A DNA stretch of 64,000 nucleotides from Odiellus spinosus. Its lineage: Eukaryota > Arthropoda > Arachnida > Opiliones > Phalangiidae. A program made the position numbers and the translations under genes. The DNA is taken from assembly GCA_963920705.1 (NCBI GenBank), contig OY987226.1, forward strand, positions 10,542,501-10,606,500. Reading direction: 5' to 3'. Under the pieces are notes generated by a model that was not told where the DNA came from, searched no databases, and worked only from the letters and a program-made list of their open reading frames with translations. This document shows positions 42,401-52,207 of this stretch, piece after piece; within the stretch, counting starts at the first letter, position 1; every line of letters starts with the position of its first letter.

Positions 42401-45121
42401 CTCCGTGAGATTAGTCGCTGATCCATCAATGTGAAGGAATTCAGGATCTCCATGAATTCAGCTAAGCCTATTTTCAGGGTTATAAATTTATTTCTTGTTT
42501 AATAGTTTGCAAATTATTTTACTGGTAGATTAGGTCTGTCACTTGTTGTTAGGTTGCATTCTCCCTTTAATCTTAATATCTTATTGGCTCTCTTTAATTA
42601 ACGGGAGTGGGAAAATAATACATATTTGGTTGCCCTGGTTACGACCCGGTTTCATCTAAGGAAAATAAGACCAGCCTTTTTTTTTTCTTACCCCCTCCTA
42701 TAGAAGGGGGTCATGAACTATGACACGCACTTAAGCCTGTTAAATATTCCATTTATATTTATGATTTCCTGATGAAATATAAATAAATATTCTTACAAAA
42801 ATATATTTCGCTATGATACAGACTCCTGGGGTCGAAATATACCTAATGAATTCTGTTATGTTATCTTAAGGAACTCGTAGTTATAATATTTTGTCAGCTA
42901 AGTTTGCTCTTGTAATAAAACTTTTATAGTTCTTGCGGGGGTTTTTACGTGATTACGTGACTACAAACTGTGTTTAGATAACCTAGCTTCGTTGGTAATG
43001 ACGTATATTCGGGGAGACCTTAGTTACAACTGGAAATCCGTGTAAATCAAATTAAGTCAGAGTATTTGATCATTACCTAGCCATTAGATTAGCCTCTGCA
43101 GTATCAAAGGGGGAATTACGAATGTAACTTTTGGAAGTCATAAACGATGCGTAACTTCATTAAGAAACATTTAAGGGGGAAAATAATAATCGGGTTTTTA
43201 TTCAAGGAAAAATATAAGAGTTAAGAAGGTATCGTTTATTTTTGGAATCCACGTGGTAAAAAACGGTACAAATTTTAATAATCTGTAAAATCGTACCAAT
43301 CAGTTGAACTAAACGGCCCCAGTCTTAAGCTTCGTTGAGATGGTATTTCAAAAACTCAGGTTTCCTTATCTTCACTGTAGATCAAAAATTTATAGCAGGT
43401 GAAACACATGTACAGGGGCTACGGGAATTAACATTATGAAATCGCGCCTGTAGAAATGTTTTACCTGCCCCGCATCGCGGCGTGCCAGTATAATATCTGT
43501 ACAGAGAATGACGTTTTACCTAAAATCCAGCTATCATCTCGCCCTTTTGGAGGCCTTATAGCAGGGTAATGTTTTTTTAAAGATAATTCGGGTTTTTTTT
43601 TACTGGCCCGTAAAAAAATTTCAACCAGTCAATATGCGGCACTAATTAATTTAAAACTCGCTAAGCCTATTTTTCTAGCAAGTGTAATGTTAAGGTTTAT
43701 TTTTCAATTTAATCTTAAGGCAATTCTAGTTTAATTTAGCCTATTAGAAATATAATGTTAGGTATTTATCAAAACTCACGTAAAAATAAATTTCGACTTC
43801 TTGTATCCTCTTTGGCGCGCAAGTGTAAGCTTCGGATGAGCAGCAACTGACGTCATCGCTGCAACGATGCAGAATAGTGCAATGTGGCATGTAGCTCTTG
43901 GTCGTATCGAGGTAAACGTCCCGTACTCGAACTACTTTGGGTTTAGGGACGGAACATGGTGCTTGTTCTTTCACAAACAGCCAGTGACTGCTCGCTTTAT
44001 GAATGGGTCCCAAATCTAGAAGATAGTTTTTTTAGAAATATTTTATTGTATACTTTTACAAAAATATCAGATTCGGATAGGGCTCGATATAAGCTTCCAA
44101 ATGATACTAATTAAAACAAAATCGGCTCAGAAATAAGAAAGTTACGAATTTATAAAGACCATGACGTCATGATATTAAAGTTAATTATTTGGTATGTTAT
44201 TAAAAAATTCGTATCTTCCTTAATTATTGTCCGATTTCTCTAGGATTGGTTTACAGCTCTCATTAAATTCTACACAAATATGTTCGTAAAACAAAAACTA
44301 TATATTTAAAGGGGCTAAGGGTAACGAAATTAAAATGACGTCATTAGGAAATCTCAATAACTGTGCGTCATCGAGCTTAATACATATTAAAAACGGATGT
44401 AAAGGTTCGCACTAAACCTATAAATACAATTTAAAAAGGACCCTAATGACGCGTCGCTAGTCGTGACGTCATAAGTAAATCGTCGAAATAACTCCTACGG
44501 GAAAATTTAGAGGCTTTGATTAGGTTTAAAAAATTGTATCTAAAATATTTATATTCCGAATAAGTGTAGCTATCAATCTGATATAATAATGAAATAATTT
44601 AAATATAAATACATTTTAGAACTAATTAAAGGCAGAATGCAACCTTATCATTTAAAAAGGCCTAATCTACCAGTAAAAAATTATGAACCAATATTAATTG
44701 AACTAGAAATTAATTTAAAACATACCTTGAAAATAGGCTTAGCTGGATTCATGGCGATCCTTAACTCTCTATCGACCAATGACATTGGGGAGTTCAGGAT
44801 CGTCACGAATTAAAGTTTTAAATTTATCTCTAGTTTAATAGTGGTTTGTAATTTGTTTTACTGATGGATTAGGCCTATTTAAACGATGAGGAATCTATTA
44901 AAAAATCACTTGCTGTTAGTTTAATTCAATATACCTTCTCTTTTATTATCTATGATGATTCGACCCTGAGGCGGGGCAATAGTTGTTAGCTTCTTGACGC
45001 TATTTTCGGCGTTACCGTAGAATAGTTTGTAGAAATTTCTGGACGCTCTGGAAGACGAATCGTCTTCTTTTAGAGTAGCCAATGATTGAGCGTAGGGACT
45101 CGGCGTTGGCCAGATTGAACT
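24472..45121 (-). CDS. Pvf: PDGF/VEGF-related growth factor (Pvf), first exon not found
   Basis: Secreted ligand for a PVR-type receptor tyrosine kinase, by family. Exons (gene order): 44935-45121, 43780-44015, 30127-30500, 26039-26173, 24472-24634. They sum to 1095 nt (364 residues), all in phase. The PDGF domain spans exons 2-3. Its eight cysteines sit in QAPCSV, MPHC, LHRC, SCC, YTC and HTECECQP, the cystine-knot order. Then comes a Ser/Thr/Pro linker (VTSTTTTSTTTTLAPP), likely O-glycosylated. A Cys-rich tail has spacing C-x13-C-x-C-x-C (CPRPFT...GRCSCDC) like the Balbiani-ring repeats of VEGF-C/D, then CHIPDC and GRCPKRP. Arg/Lys-rich sites (NKRE) precede the knot. No signal peptide is included, so at least one 5' exon lies upstream. 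The introns are long (up to 13.3 kb) and full of repeats. Confidence 0.9.
24729..24958. repeat. 31 bp minisatellite in the last Pvf intron
   Basis: About seven tandem units of CCCCAATGAACAAAACATTT plus TATGATGTCCA; later units are shortened. The array is confined to the intron between the two Cys-rich tail exons. Confidence 0.9.
25536..25816. mobile_element. 281 bp MITE, copy 2, in a Pvf intron
   Basis: Begins CAAGAAGGATCAGATAAGGA and ends with its near-perfect inverse. It is flanked by the 7 bp duplication CTTATAC (25529-25535 and 25817-25823); a 9 bp reading GCTTATACC is also possible because of the end sequence. Same length as copy 1 at 10647 and differing at few positions inside. Confidence 0.92.
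27642..27986. mobile_element. Inverted-repeat element (MITE-like), about 345 bp
   Basis: Arms of about 50 bp: TTTACAACAAAACCAAGTAC on the left and, inverted, TTTACAGCAAAACCCAGTAC on the right. Both continue into ACACCATT and then GCATTAAATTTAGAC or its variant. The centre is GC-rich. No clear target duplication. Confidence 0.7.
29560..29795. repeat. Degenerate 38 bp tandem array in a Pvf intron
   Basis: Five or six imperfect units around TTAAGCCTAATCAGTCAAAT plus ACTTCAAGAAACCTAGTTTG. It is followed by a foldback, as at 15875-16194. Confidence 0.75.
29816..29930. repeat. Foldback related to that at 16068-16194
   Basis: The left arm contains GGCGTTTAATTAGATTTAAC and the right arm, inverted, GAGGCGTAATTACCCGGTTT. 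The shared core GATTTAACC..GGTTA links it to the anillin-intron foldback. Confidence 0.5.
32492..33171. mobile_element. Foldback element built of TTCGCCCAA/TTTGGCCCAA repeats, 8 bp target duplication
   Basis: Perfect 8 bp flanks GTTTTATC (32484-32491 and 33172-33179). The inverted ends read GGTCTACCCCCATTTCGCCC and, from the right, GGTATGTCCCCATTTCGCCC. The left arm is a 17 bp-type tandem repeat. The right arm carries the inverted version (GGGCGAAATGGGAATAGAT). A CCTAA block sits between them. Reading frames in both strands are repeat artefacts. The 8 bp duplication suggests hAT-type transposition. Confidence 0.85.
32790..32819. repeat. Six CCTAA units (insect telomere-type repeat)
   Basis: Six perfect pentamers of CCTAA, i.e. 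TTAGG on the other strand, inside the foldback element. This matches the common insect telomere motif and supports an arthropod source. It is far too short and internal to be a chromosome end. Confidence 0.9.
34439..34631. repeat. Foldback with about 50 bp arms
   Basis: CTTTTTTACAGAGAAAACGA on the left pairs with TTTCTCTGTAAAAAAG on the right. Pairing continues through GGGTATTTAATGAAAAA, and weakly to TTTCTAGCCC against GGGTCTAGGCTCGAAA. Confidence 0.7.
37250..37506. repeat. Long foldback in a Pvf intron
   Basis: The ends CAATTAATGT are inverted. Inside, AAACATGGCGTT pairs with AACGCCATGTTTTG. Near the centre AACAAAACCACGTGC pairs with GCACGTTTTGTT around a short loop. Arms of about 110-120 bp with mismatches. 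Confidence 0.65.
39158..39245. repeat. 33 bp direct repeat, nearly three copies
   Basis: Unit GTTGTGATCTTTTCCGCGTT plus CGTGAAAAATCGC, repeated twice almost exactly and then partially. The period is a multiple of three, which makes spurious open frames on both strands. Confidence 0.8.
39946..40385. repeat. 33-37 bp minisatellite
   Basis: About twelve units around GTGACTTTAATTTTAGAGGG followed by ATATGATTAATTA (or ATGTAGTTGATTAATTA). A looser GGATGGGTGACATGCATTTA-type repetition precedes it from about 39780. Confidence 0.9.
42204..42566. mobile_element. Full TTAA-family MITE (reference copy, 363 bp)
   Basis: TTAA on both sides (42200-42203 and 42567-42570). Ends AGGGAGAATGCAACCTAACA and its inverse. 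Much of the length is self-complementary (TTCATGGAGATC near 42328 against GATCTCCATGAA near 42447), so it folds back. Non-coding. Confidence 0.9.
44016..44934. other. Pvf intron with three TGACGTCA palindromes
   Basis: Perfect 8 bp TGACGTCA sites occur at 44162-44169, 44336-44343 and 44464-44471 within 310 bp. A fourth lies in the coding exon at 43848-43855. The sequence matches the consensus bound by CREB/ATF factors. Function is not shown. The intron also holds the MITE at 44630. Confidence 0.5.
44630..44925. mobile_element. Diverged TTAA-family MITE next to a Pvf splice donor
   Basis: After TTAA (44626-44629) it begins AGGCAGAATGCAACC and keeps the foldback core (GGATTCATGGCGATCC against GGATCGTCACGAATT). 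The right end decays after ATCACTTGCTGTTAG. The splice donor lies at 44929-44934. Confidence 0.7.
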
Positions 45122-46022
45122 CTAAAGATGAAAGAAAATATAAAAAAAAGAAAACCGAAATTTAAACTATAATTCATTCGGTAAGATCTTTTGTAGTGGG
45201 AATGTTTTTTAACACAAGCCACGTGTTTCTCGTTGGTAAGAAAGGAAACAAGTGAGGCCACCCGTCAACGGAAAATAAGATTTTTTTTTCTGGGCTATAA
45301 CCGGCGAATTTCAAAAGATTTTATGTAATAAACTGCGAGGGATTAACAGCGCGTTGTGGCTCATGGTGTGAAGAAATTAAAAGCTATAATACACAGAGGA
45401 GCGAAGTATATAGTTAATCACAAAAAACACGTATGAAGTGAAGAGCGTGAATAATTATTAAATTTCATGAGAAAAATATTAAAACTCAAGGATTTTATCG
45501 AGTAAAAATTTCGTTCCTATTGCCGCAAATCTTAATATTTTTTTACCCAGATTTTTAGAGCAATATGTTTAAGATCTGAATTTAGTTATTCGTAGTGGAA
45601 TAGATTAAAAATATCTATACCAGTAGCCTCTATGGAAGTGATAGGTTAGAAAAATTAAGTTTCATTCAGTTAATGGTAAATAATGAAATATTAGAAATAC
45701 TATAATTATCTGCATATACAGGGTGGAAACCTTCGCCGGCGTCCAGTCGAGATACTTCCCCTTACGCATTGTTGTTATTCAGTGAAACGTTAAGGGATTT
45801 ACAGGCGCTATTGGGATCAGTTCACTTCAGTTCCACTTAATAATCAAAGGTTTCAGTTTTAATGTAGAGAAATGAAATGTATAAGTGAAATCAATGACGG
45901 ATTTAATTTAATTTAATTAGGAAAGAAAAGATGTCACTTGCGGAAACCAAATAGCCCAAATTGAAGTTAATCAAACATTTCCAAATTTAAACATTAAACT
46001 CTTCAAATTTAATAAAAAAGCA

Positions 46023-46371
46023 TTACATTAAATGTTCAAAATGTCTTCCGTCGACATTGACACATTGCCGACAACGGAATTGCCAGTTTTCTCTTTCGCG
46101 AGTTAACATCTCGGGAGAAACGAGAGCAGCCGCTTGCTGAATTCGGTCTCGAAGGCTATCAAGTGTTGGTGGCTCAGTGGCGTACACAAGGCTTTGTACA
46201 TACCCCCAAAAGAAAAAATCCACCGGCGTTAAATCTGGCGAACGAGGTGGCCAAGCGATTGGACCACCACGACCTATCCATTGGGGACCGAATTCCGCGT
46301 CTAGCCAATCCCGAGAAACACGTGCAAAATGCGGTGGTGCACCATCGTGCTGGTACCAGACTCGTCTTCGT
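46023..46371 (-). pseudogene. Inverted duplicate of the transposase 3' third
   Basis: On the minus strand this part of the left arm encodes the same C-terminus as the main transposase (DFFFWGYVQSLVYATEPP, ending HFEHLM). It has no start of its own. Homology to the right arm stops abruptly near 46371. Confidence 0.85.
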
Positions 46372-46507
46372 ACCTGTAGCCTGTCTTGATTTTTTTATTG
46401 TTTCAAAAAATAAGAATTTTGTTGTGCATGACGTAGACTGCGAAACAAAGGTTAAATGTTTCTAATTGAAGAAAGCAGTCCGTTTTCTAGCTTACATCTG
46501 GTAAAAC

Positions 46508-47675
46508 ATGGCTGAAATTGATTTGTACAGTTTTGAGGATTACCTTGAAATGTTTTTCATTTACGGAGAGTGTCAGAGAAATGCAAGGTTAGCTGATAGG
46601 ACGTTTGTAGAAAGGTTTCCGAACCGGCCACATCCGGGGCATCAAGTAATTTTAAACGCAATAATCCGATTTCTTGAAAGAGGCACTGTGATTCGACGTA
46701 ATGCACCAGTGCGACATCAACATCATCCGCCAGTTGTACAAGGAGGTGGACACGGGGCGGGCAGACGAAACGAAGTAGTAAGGCGTATCGTTGAAAACCC
46801 CCACACCAGTTCACGGGCAATCGGAGCGGAATTAAATTGTTCTCATACAACGGTCTTAAAAATTCTTCGTGGTGAAGGATTTCACCCCTACAAAATTCAT
46901 CTTCACCAACATCCTAAACCACAAGACTTTGGACCACGCGTAGAGTTTTGCCGATGGGTATTGGACCAAATTGAAGTTGATGGAAATTTCCTAAACCACG
47001 TGGTTTAGGAAATTTCCATCAACTTCAATTTGGTCCAATACCCATCGGCAAAACTCTACGCGTGGTCCAAAGTCTTGTGATGAGTGTACGTTTTACCGGG
47101 ACGGTACAGTTAACCGCCACAGCATGCACTACTGGTCGAGGGAAAATCCCCATTGGCTAAGGGCGAATCATCACCAAGAAAACTGGAGGATAAACGATTG
47201 GTGTGGATTGTTAGGTGATCGGGTAATTGGACCTGTTTTTCTCGAAGAACATCTAAACGGAGATCGTTACGTTGATCTCTTAAACTCCGTAGTGTCCTTA
47301 GCCCTAGACGATCTTCCCTTAGCAGAACGAAGACGAGTCTGGTACCAGCACGATGGTGCACCACCGCATTTTGCACGTCTTCCTCGGGATTGGCTAGACG
47401 CGGAATTCGGTCCCCAATGGATAGGTCGTGGTGGTCCAGTCGCTTGGCCACCTCGTTCGCCAGATTTAACGCTGGTGGATTTTTTCTTTTGGGGGTATGT
47501 ACAAAGCCTTGTGTACGCCACTGAGCCACCAACACTTGATAGCCTTCGAGACCGAATTCAGCAAGCGGCTGCTCTCGTTTCTCCCGAGATGTTAACTCGC
47601 GAAAGAGAAAACTGGCAATTCCGTTGTCGGCAATGTGTCAATGTCGACGGAAGACATTTTGAACATTTAATGTAA
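46508..47675 (+). pseudogene. DD41D-type mariner transposase, broken by a palindrome
   Basis: The N-terminal frame 46508-47008 has a DUF4817-like head (DLYSFEDYLEMFFIYGEC) and a helix-turn-helix (SSRAIGAELNCSHTTVLKIL). The C-terminal frame runs from about 47079 to 47675. It holds the first catalytic Asp in DECTFYRDG, the second in WYQHDGAPPH, and the third 41 residues on in DLTLVDFFFWG, hence DD41D spacing. The two frames are separated by a 79 nt inverted copy (47000-47078) of the preceding sequence. Leaving that copy out of the count puts both frames in the same phase, but a few residues just before the first Asp appear lost. About 360 residues in all. Not expected to be active as it stands. 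Confidence 0.85.
46920..47079. repeat. Perfect 160 bp palindrome inside the transposase
   Basis: Two 80 bp arms with no spacer, centred between 46999 and 47000 (CTAAACCAC|GTGGTTTAG). It is an inverted duplication of coding sequence. Confidence 0.95.
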
Positions 47676-48040
47676 TGCTTTGTCATTAAATTTGAAGAGT
47701 TTAATGTTTAAATTTGGAAATGTTTGATTAACTTCAATTTGGGCTATTTGGTTTCCGCAAGTGACATCTTTTCTTTCCTAATTAAATTAAATTAAATCCG
47801 TCATTGATTTCACTTATGCATTTCATTTCTCTACATTAAAACTGAAACCTTTGATTATTAAGTGGAACTGAAGTGAACTGATCTCAATAGCGCCTGTAAA
47901 TCCCTTAAAATTTCACTGAATAACAACAATGCGTAAGGGGAAGTATCTCGACTGGACGCCGGCGAAGGTTTCCACCCTGTATATGAAATACAGAATATTC
48001 TCTAAAACATTATCTATGTCCCGTTATAAACTTAGGAAAT

Positions 48041-48400
48041 AAGATATAGATAGTTTGCAATCCAAGAATCCATTCAGGTTCCATAAGAATATGGGAGCAT
48101 AGCTTTAGCCTCTGGTACCATCCTCCCAAACTTTGCAACAAAAGTTCGTCTGCAATTTTCGCAACATTTGTACGCTTAGATCTTTTTTCGGTCGGCTCCA
48201 TTTTTATTACCCAAAATATTATGTCAAGGTCGTTAGTGGCGCGGGTTAATAATATAATGTCAGGAGCGATTTACTTGAAAAATCGATTCGAAGCGGACGA
48301 ACTTTTGCTACAAAGTTTGGGAGGATGGTTATTGAATCGCTGCCCTCCCATATTCTTGTGGAACCTGAATGAATTCTTGATATTTACTATATCAAATAGA
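48041..48400. repeat. Foldback with about 110 bp arms
   Basis: CATTCAGGTTCCATAAGAAT and CCATCCTCCCAAACTTTGCA on the left have inverted matches at CATATTCTTGTGGAACCTGA and CAAAGTTTGGGAGGATGG on the right. Short frames on both strands reading ADELLLQSLGGW come from the two arms. Confidence 0.75.
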
Positions 48401-49349
48401 CCCACGCGTACACATAATTTCCTGGAGCATAGATATGCAATATTTTAGTTTTTAAATATAGAAAAAGTGTTTTAAATGTATTTCTATTTGTTGATTTTTA
48501 TCTGCTCTATCTTTTGAGCATAAAATCTCGGTTTATTTGAATTTAGCTATGCATTCACCCTTTAAGGAAAAGGCTTCAAAAGCCAATCAGATGCTTCGAT
48601 ACCTATATATCGAGCTTGAAACTCTCTCCACGACCCGGTCCTTTAATTTAGGCAAGGCTTTATCTAGCTAGTGTATAATATTAGTATTTTGACCATTAAA
48701 CCATTTTAACTATCTGGAATTGGAACAGCCCACCTTACAGAAAATTAAAAAAATTCTCACATATATGAGCTATTGAATATTTTGATCGGTTCCACCCCGT
48801 ACAGTTGATTTGCTTCTCAATGCGTTTCAATTCCATAAAATAGTTAACACCCTACTTGTAACGTATCAATTTAAACCATGTTTAAACGAACCAAACGACC
48901 CCCATCAGTAAATACTATTTCGAAGGCGAAAAAGTAGAAAAAAATCCCAGTACAGAAATATGAAAGACTGACGTTAAACTGACATCTAACCTCCACGCCC
49001 ATAAAGTGTCATTGCTAACCATTGAGCTACCGTTTCCGAATTGAAAAGAGAAAATTAGCTCGCGTTTCATTTGATAAATTTTTTATCGACTTCATTTTTG
49101 TGGAGCCAGTTTAGTGAGAATCAACGCGGAGTTATACAATGAATATCAATAAAATTAGTTCGTGGTGAGGAAATATGATATCAGTCGCATTTATGAATCA
49201 ACCAAATATTTAAAAGTATTTTTCTAATCACAGAGGAAATGTTATAATTAACAACGATTACAGTCCTTGAATAGAAATAAAGATATTTCTTTGAGTTCGA
49301 AACCTTTCAGAATTTGAAGAAAATGTTTGGTTTAAAGATGCGTTTGCAT

Positions 49350-49788
49350 CCACAAATTTTCTCCCAAATTCCTGTCATTTTAATCTCAAAATAATGAAAT
49401 TTTCTCCCAAAATTCTTTAATTTTAATTTGAAACTAATGAAATTTTCTCCCAAAATTCTTTAATTTTAATTTGAAACTAATGAAATTTTCTCCCAAAATT
49501 CTTTAATTTTAATTTGAAACTAATGAAATTTTCTCCCAAAATTCTTTAATTTTAATTTGAAACTAATGAAATTTTCTCCCAAAATTCTTTAATGTTAATT
49601 TCAAAATAATGAAATTTTCTCCCAAAATTCTTTAATTTTAATTTGAAACTAATGTAATTTTCTCCCAAAATTCTTTAATTTTAATTTCAAAATAATGAAA
49701 TTTTCTCCCAAAATTCTTTAATTTTAATTTCAAAATAATGAAATTTATTCCCAAAATTCTTTAATTTTAATTTCAAAATACCTAAATA
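49350..49788. repeat. 43 bp minisatellite, about ten copies
   Basis: Unit TAATGAAATTTTCTCCCAAA plus ATTCTTTAATTTTAATTTGAAAC, highly uniform, with GAAAC and CAAAA variants at the unit end. The uniformity suggests recent expansion. Confidence 0.93.
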
Positions 49789-51101
49789 TGAGAAGTGTCC
49801 GTGACCCACGCTTGAAACCTAACAATACTATTTCAACAATACTATTATCGGCTTTCAAATATTGTTTTCTATCGGATACTGACATGTAAACGCGTCTTAT
49901 AATCTCTATAGCTGAGAAATCATAAAGATGGAGGGAAACCTAGTTTTGTATTCACTGAGATTTACAACTGAACCGTCTATATACGTATTTATTGGTCCCC
50001 GAGAACTCTAATGAACGTCATTCGATATCCTTCAACCTAAATACCATATTTTCGAGCCGGATTAAAAACTCTTAAAAAACTGTTCTCGCTTGACTTTTGG
50101 CGGTGCCGTTTCTGGTCGAAAATGGATGGATTGTAACCGATAAAATATTTTCTCGCTTGTCATCGTAAAGCTTCGTGTTTTTTATTTTTATTTTTTTTTT
50201 TTTTTTTTTTACAATTTTCTGTCGGTCTCGCTTGATGGCTCTCCACCCGGAGCAGAGCCGCTACTTCGAGACACTTTTCAGAACCCTGAAAAACTGTTTC
50301 CCCCATTTGTTTAGCCTCTAATCTGATTCCCCGAAAGAACCGGGGAAAGCCCTGATGGGGTCAATGGGGTCATTTTAGTACAAGTCTGTTGCCCCTGCGA
50401 GGGTACCTCCCACCCGACTTTAATCATTTATCATGACTACGCTTTTAATCAATTTGAAATTACACCACGTTCGAATGTAATTCGCTAAGAAACCGTATCG
50501 TAGAGATGAAGGCGATCATAGCTTCGTACGTGATGCAAACTCGTATTGATCCTTACTATATTATCCTTTTCAATATCATCTTTCATCTTTATATACGGTT
50601 TTAACATTGTGTATCCATTCGCCCTCGCTTTCGCTATAACGCAAACATATCTCGAGATAAGATTATAGCTCGTCACAAAAATGCCTCCACGCAGTCTGCT
50701 TGTACTGTGATGTTATGATATAAATCGTTGCAAGTTTGGAAAAACTTGATTTCTGATTTAAAATTGTGCGTAGTTCTGATGAGATATATGGTTCTAAGAC
50801 TGCAATTCCACTTCAAAATTAATGGGGTTATGAAAGAATTGGGAGATTTTGTTTATTAAATTAGGGATCTCGTTAGTCTCAAATGTTTTTTTATGTAACT
50901 TTCCGTCTTGGTTTAGAGATTGGGTTGGAACTTTATGGGACAAATATTTTGAGATAAATGAAGATTAAAACTGGCTTCAAAGTTAATGTGGAAGTTTCTG
51001 TTCTATTATAATTTTATTCTCAAGTCTAACTGGCGAGTTTTTAGACTTAGAAGTTATTAGGCTACTAAGGAAACAAAATATAATTTGCTTCTTTCCTTTA
51101 A

Positions 51102-51532
51102 AGGGAGATTGCAACCTAACAACAAGTTATTTTTTTTTAATCGATTCCTTATCGGTTAAATATAACCATAACCCACCAGTAAAAAATATCCAAACAAATA
51201 TTAATCTTGATAACAATTTGAAACTTACCCAGAAAAAATATGAGATAGCTGGATTCATGGAGATCCTGAATTTCTTCGCATTGAAGGGTCATCGACCAAT
51301 GAGCGAAGGCCCGTCGTTAAGGCTATTGTTCCGTGAGATTTCCAATAACATTCGATTGGTCGCTGACCCTTCAGGATCTCCACGAATCCAGCTAAACCTA
51401 TTTTCCGCTGAAGTTTTAAATTTATTTCTATTTTTTAATATTTGTCTCTTAACTTTTTTACTGAGCACTGGCCTATTTAAACGATAAGGAATCGATTATA
51501 AAAATCACTTGTTGATCGGTTGCATTTTCCCT
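51102..51532. mobile_element. Full TTAA-family MITE (431 bp)
   Basis: TTAA at 51098-51101 and 51533-51536. Ends AGGGAGATTGCAACCTAACA and the inverse of a variant (TTGCATTTTCCCT). The foldback core is GGATTCATGGAGATCCTGAA against TCAGGATCTCCACGAATCC. Confidence 0.88.
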
Positions 51533-52207
51533 TTAAAGACCGGTAGTAGAATCATGTCCAGATTTTAAAGGGAAACTATACCAGCTTAAAATAGAAGATA
51601 TTTTGAATTAATTTTTAAAATATGATATACTCAAAATTAAGAATATAATAATAGAAATTTCTCCACAATTTATATATGAATTCTTGGTGTAAGCTTAAGT
51701 AAAAGAAAAACATTCGAAAAATATGTCAGTCCTGAATTTCAGGGAAGTGACGATGCGATGACGTCATAATTAATACTACATGTTTTCTTATTGCTCGTAG
51801 TAACCCTTCTACCCAAAAACATTTTATCCATTATCCCTTTAAGATATTTCCGGATAATTTTATGTGTTGCACTTTTTTTTCTTACTTATAGCAAAAAACT
51901 CGAGTTAATTCACCGTCTTTATGACTTCGCCTTTAGTGGGAGTTTAGAAACGTATAAAACTAAGAAGATTAAGAAATGGTCGTTTAATCTGCAGATTAGA
52001 AGATGACATTTTCGGAATTTAAGTGGGAGGGATCTCGACTGGAAAATGTTATTTAAGCCCTACGCCGAGCTGCTTCTAATCTTAGGAGGTTGAAGCATGT
52101 AACTTAGAGAGAAAAAATGGTTTCGAACAAACTTATATGTAAAAAAACCTAAAGATAGTTGAGATGTTAAACAACATCAATAAATAAAAGGGAATGACTT
52201 AATCATG

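Larger units (their letters stand above)
30501..43779. other. 13.3 kb Pvf intron splitting the cystine-knot domain
   Basis: The intron separates the exon with the first six knot cysteines from the exon with CEC. Contents: the TTCGCCCAA element 32492-33171, foldback 34439-34631, GTCAGGGAA-type repeats about 34800-35290, and poly(T) about 35496-35523. Further along are foldback 37250-37506, a 33 bp repeat at 39158, a minisatellite 39946-40385 with a degenerate lead-in from about 39420, and MITE 42204-42566. I found no nested gene. Confidence 0.65.
45715..47984. mobile_element. Tc1/mariner-type element rearranged into a long inverted repeat
   Basis: The two 657 bp arms, 45715-46371 and 47328-47984, are about 99% identical inverted copies. 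Each starts TATACAGGGTGGAAACC and sits at a TA-rich target. The right arm is the natural 3' end with the last third of the transposase; the left arm is a second, inverted copy of it. The middle (46372-47327) holds the rest of the transposase, broken by a palindrome. The structure implies an abnormal transposition or repair event, or an assembly foldback. Confidence 0.85.

Noticed and set aside
45070..45261. Minus-strand frame with a hydrophobic stretch looking like a Pvf signal peptide
   Set aside because: The hydrophobic run is the pyrimidine tract before the exon acceptor. The frame does not match that of the Pvf exon and hits a stop (ending NHWLL).
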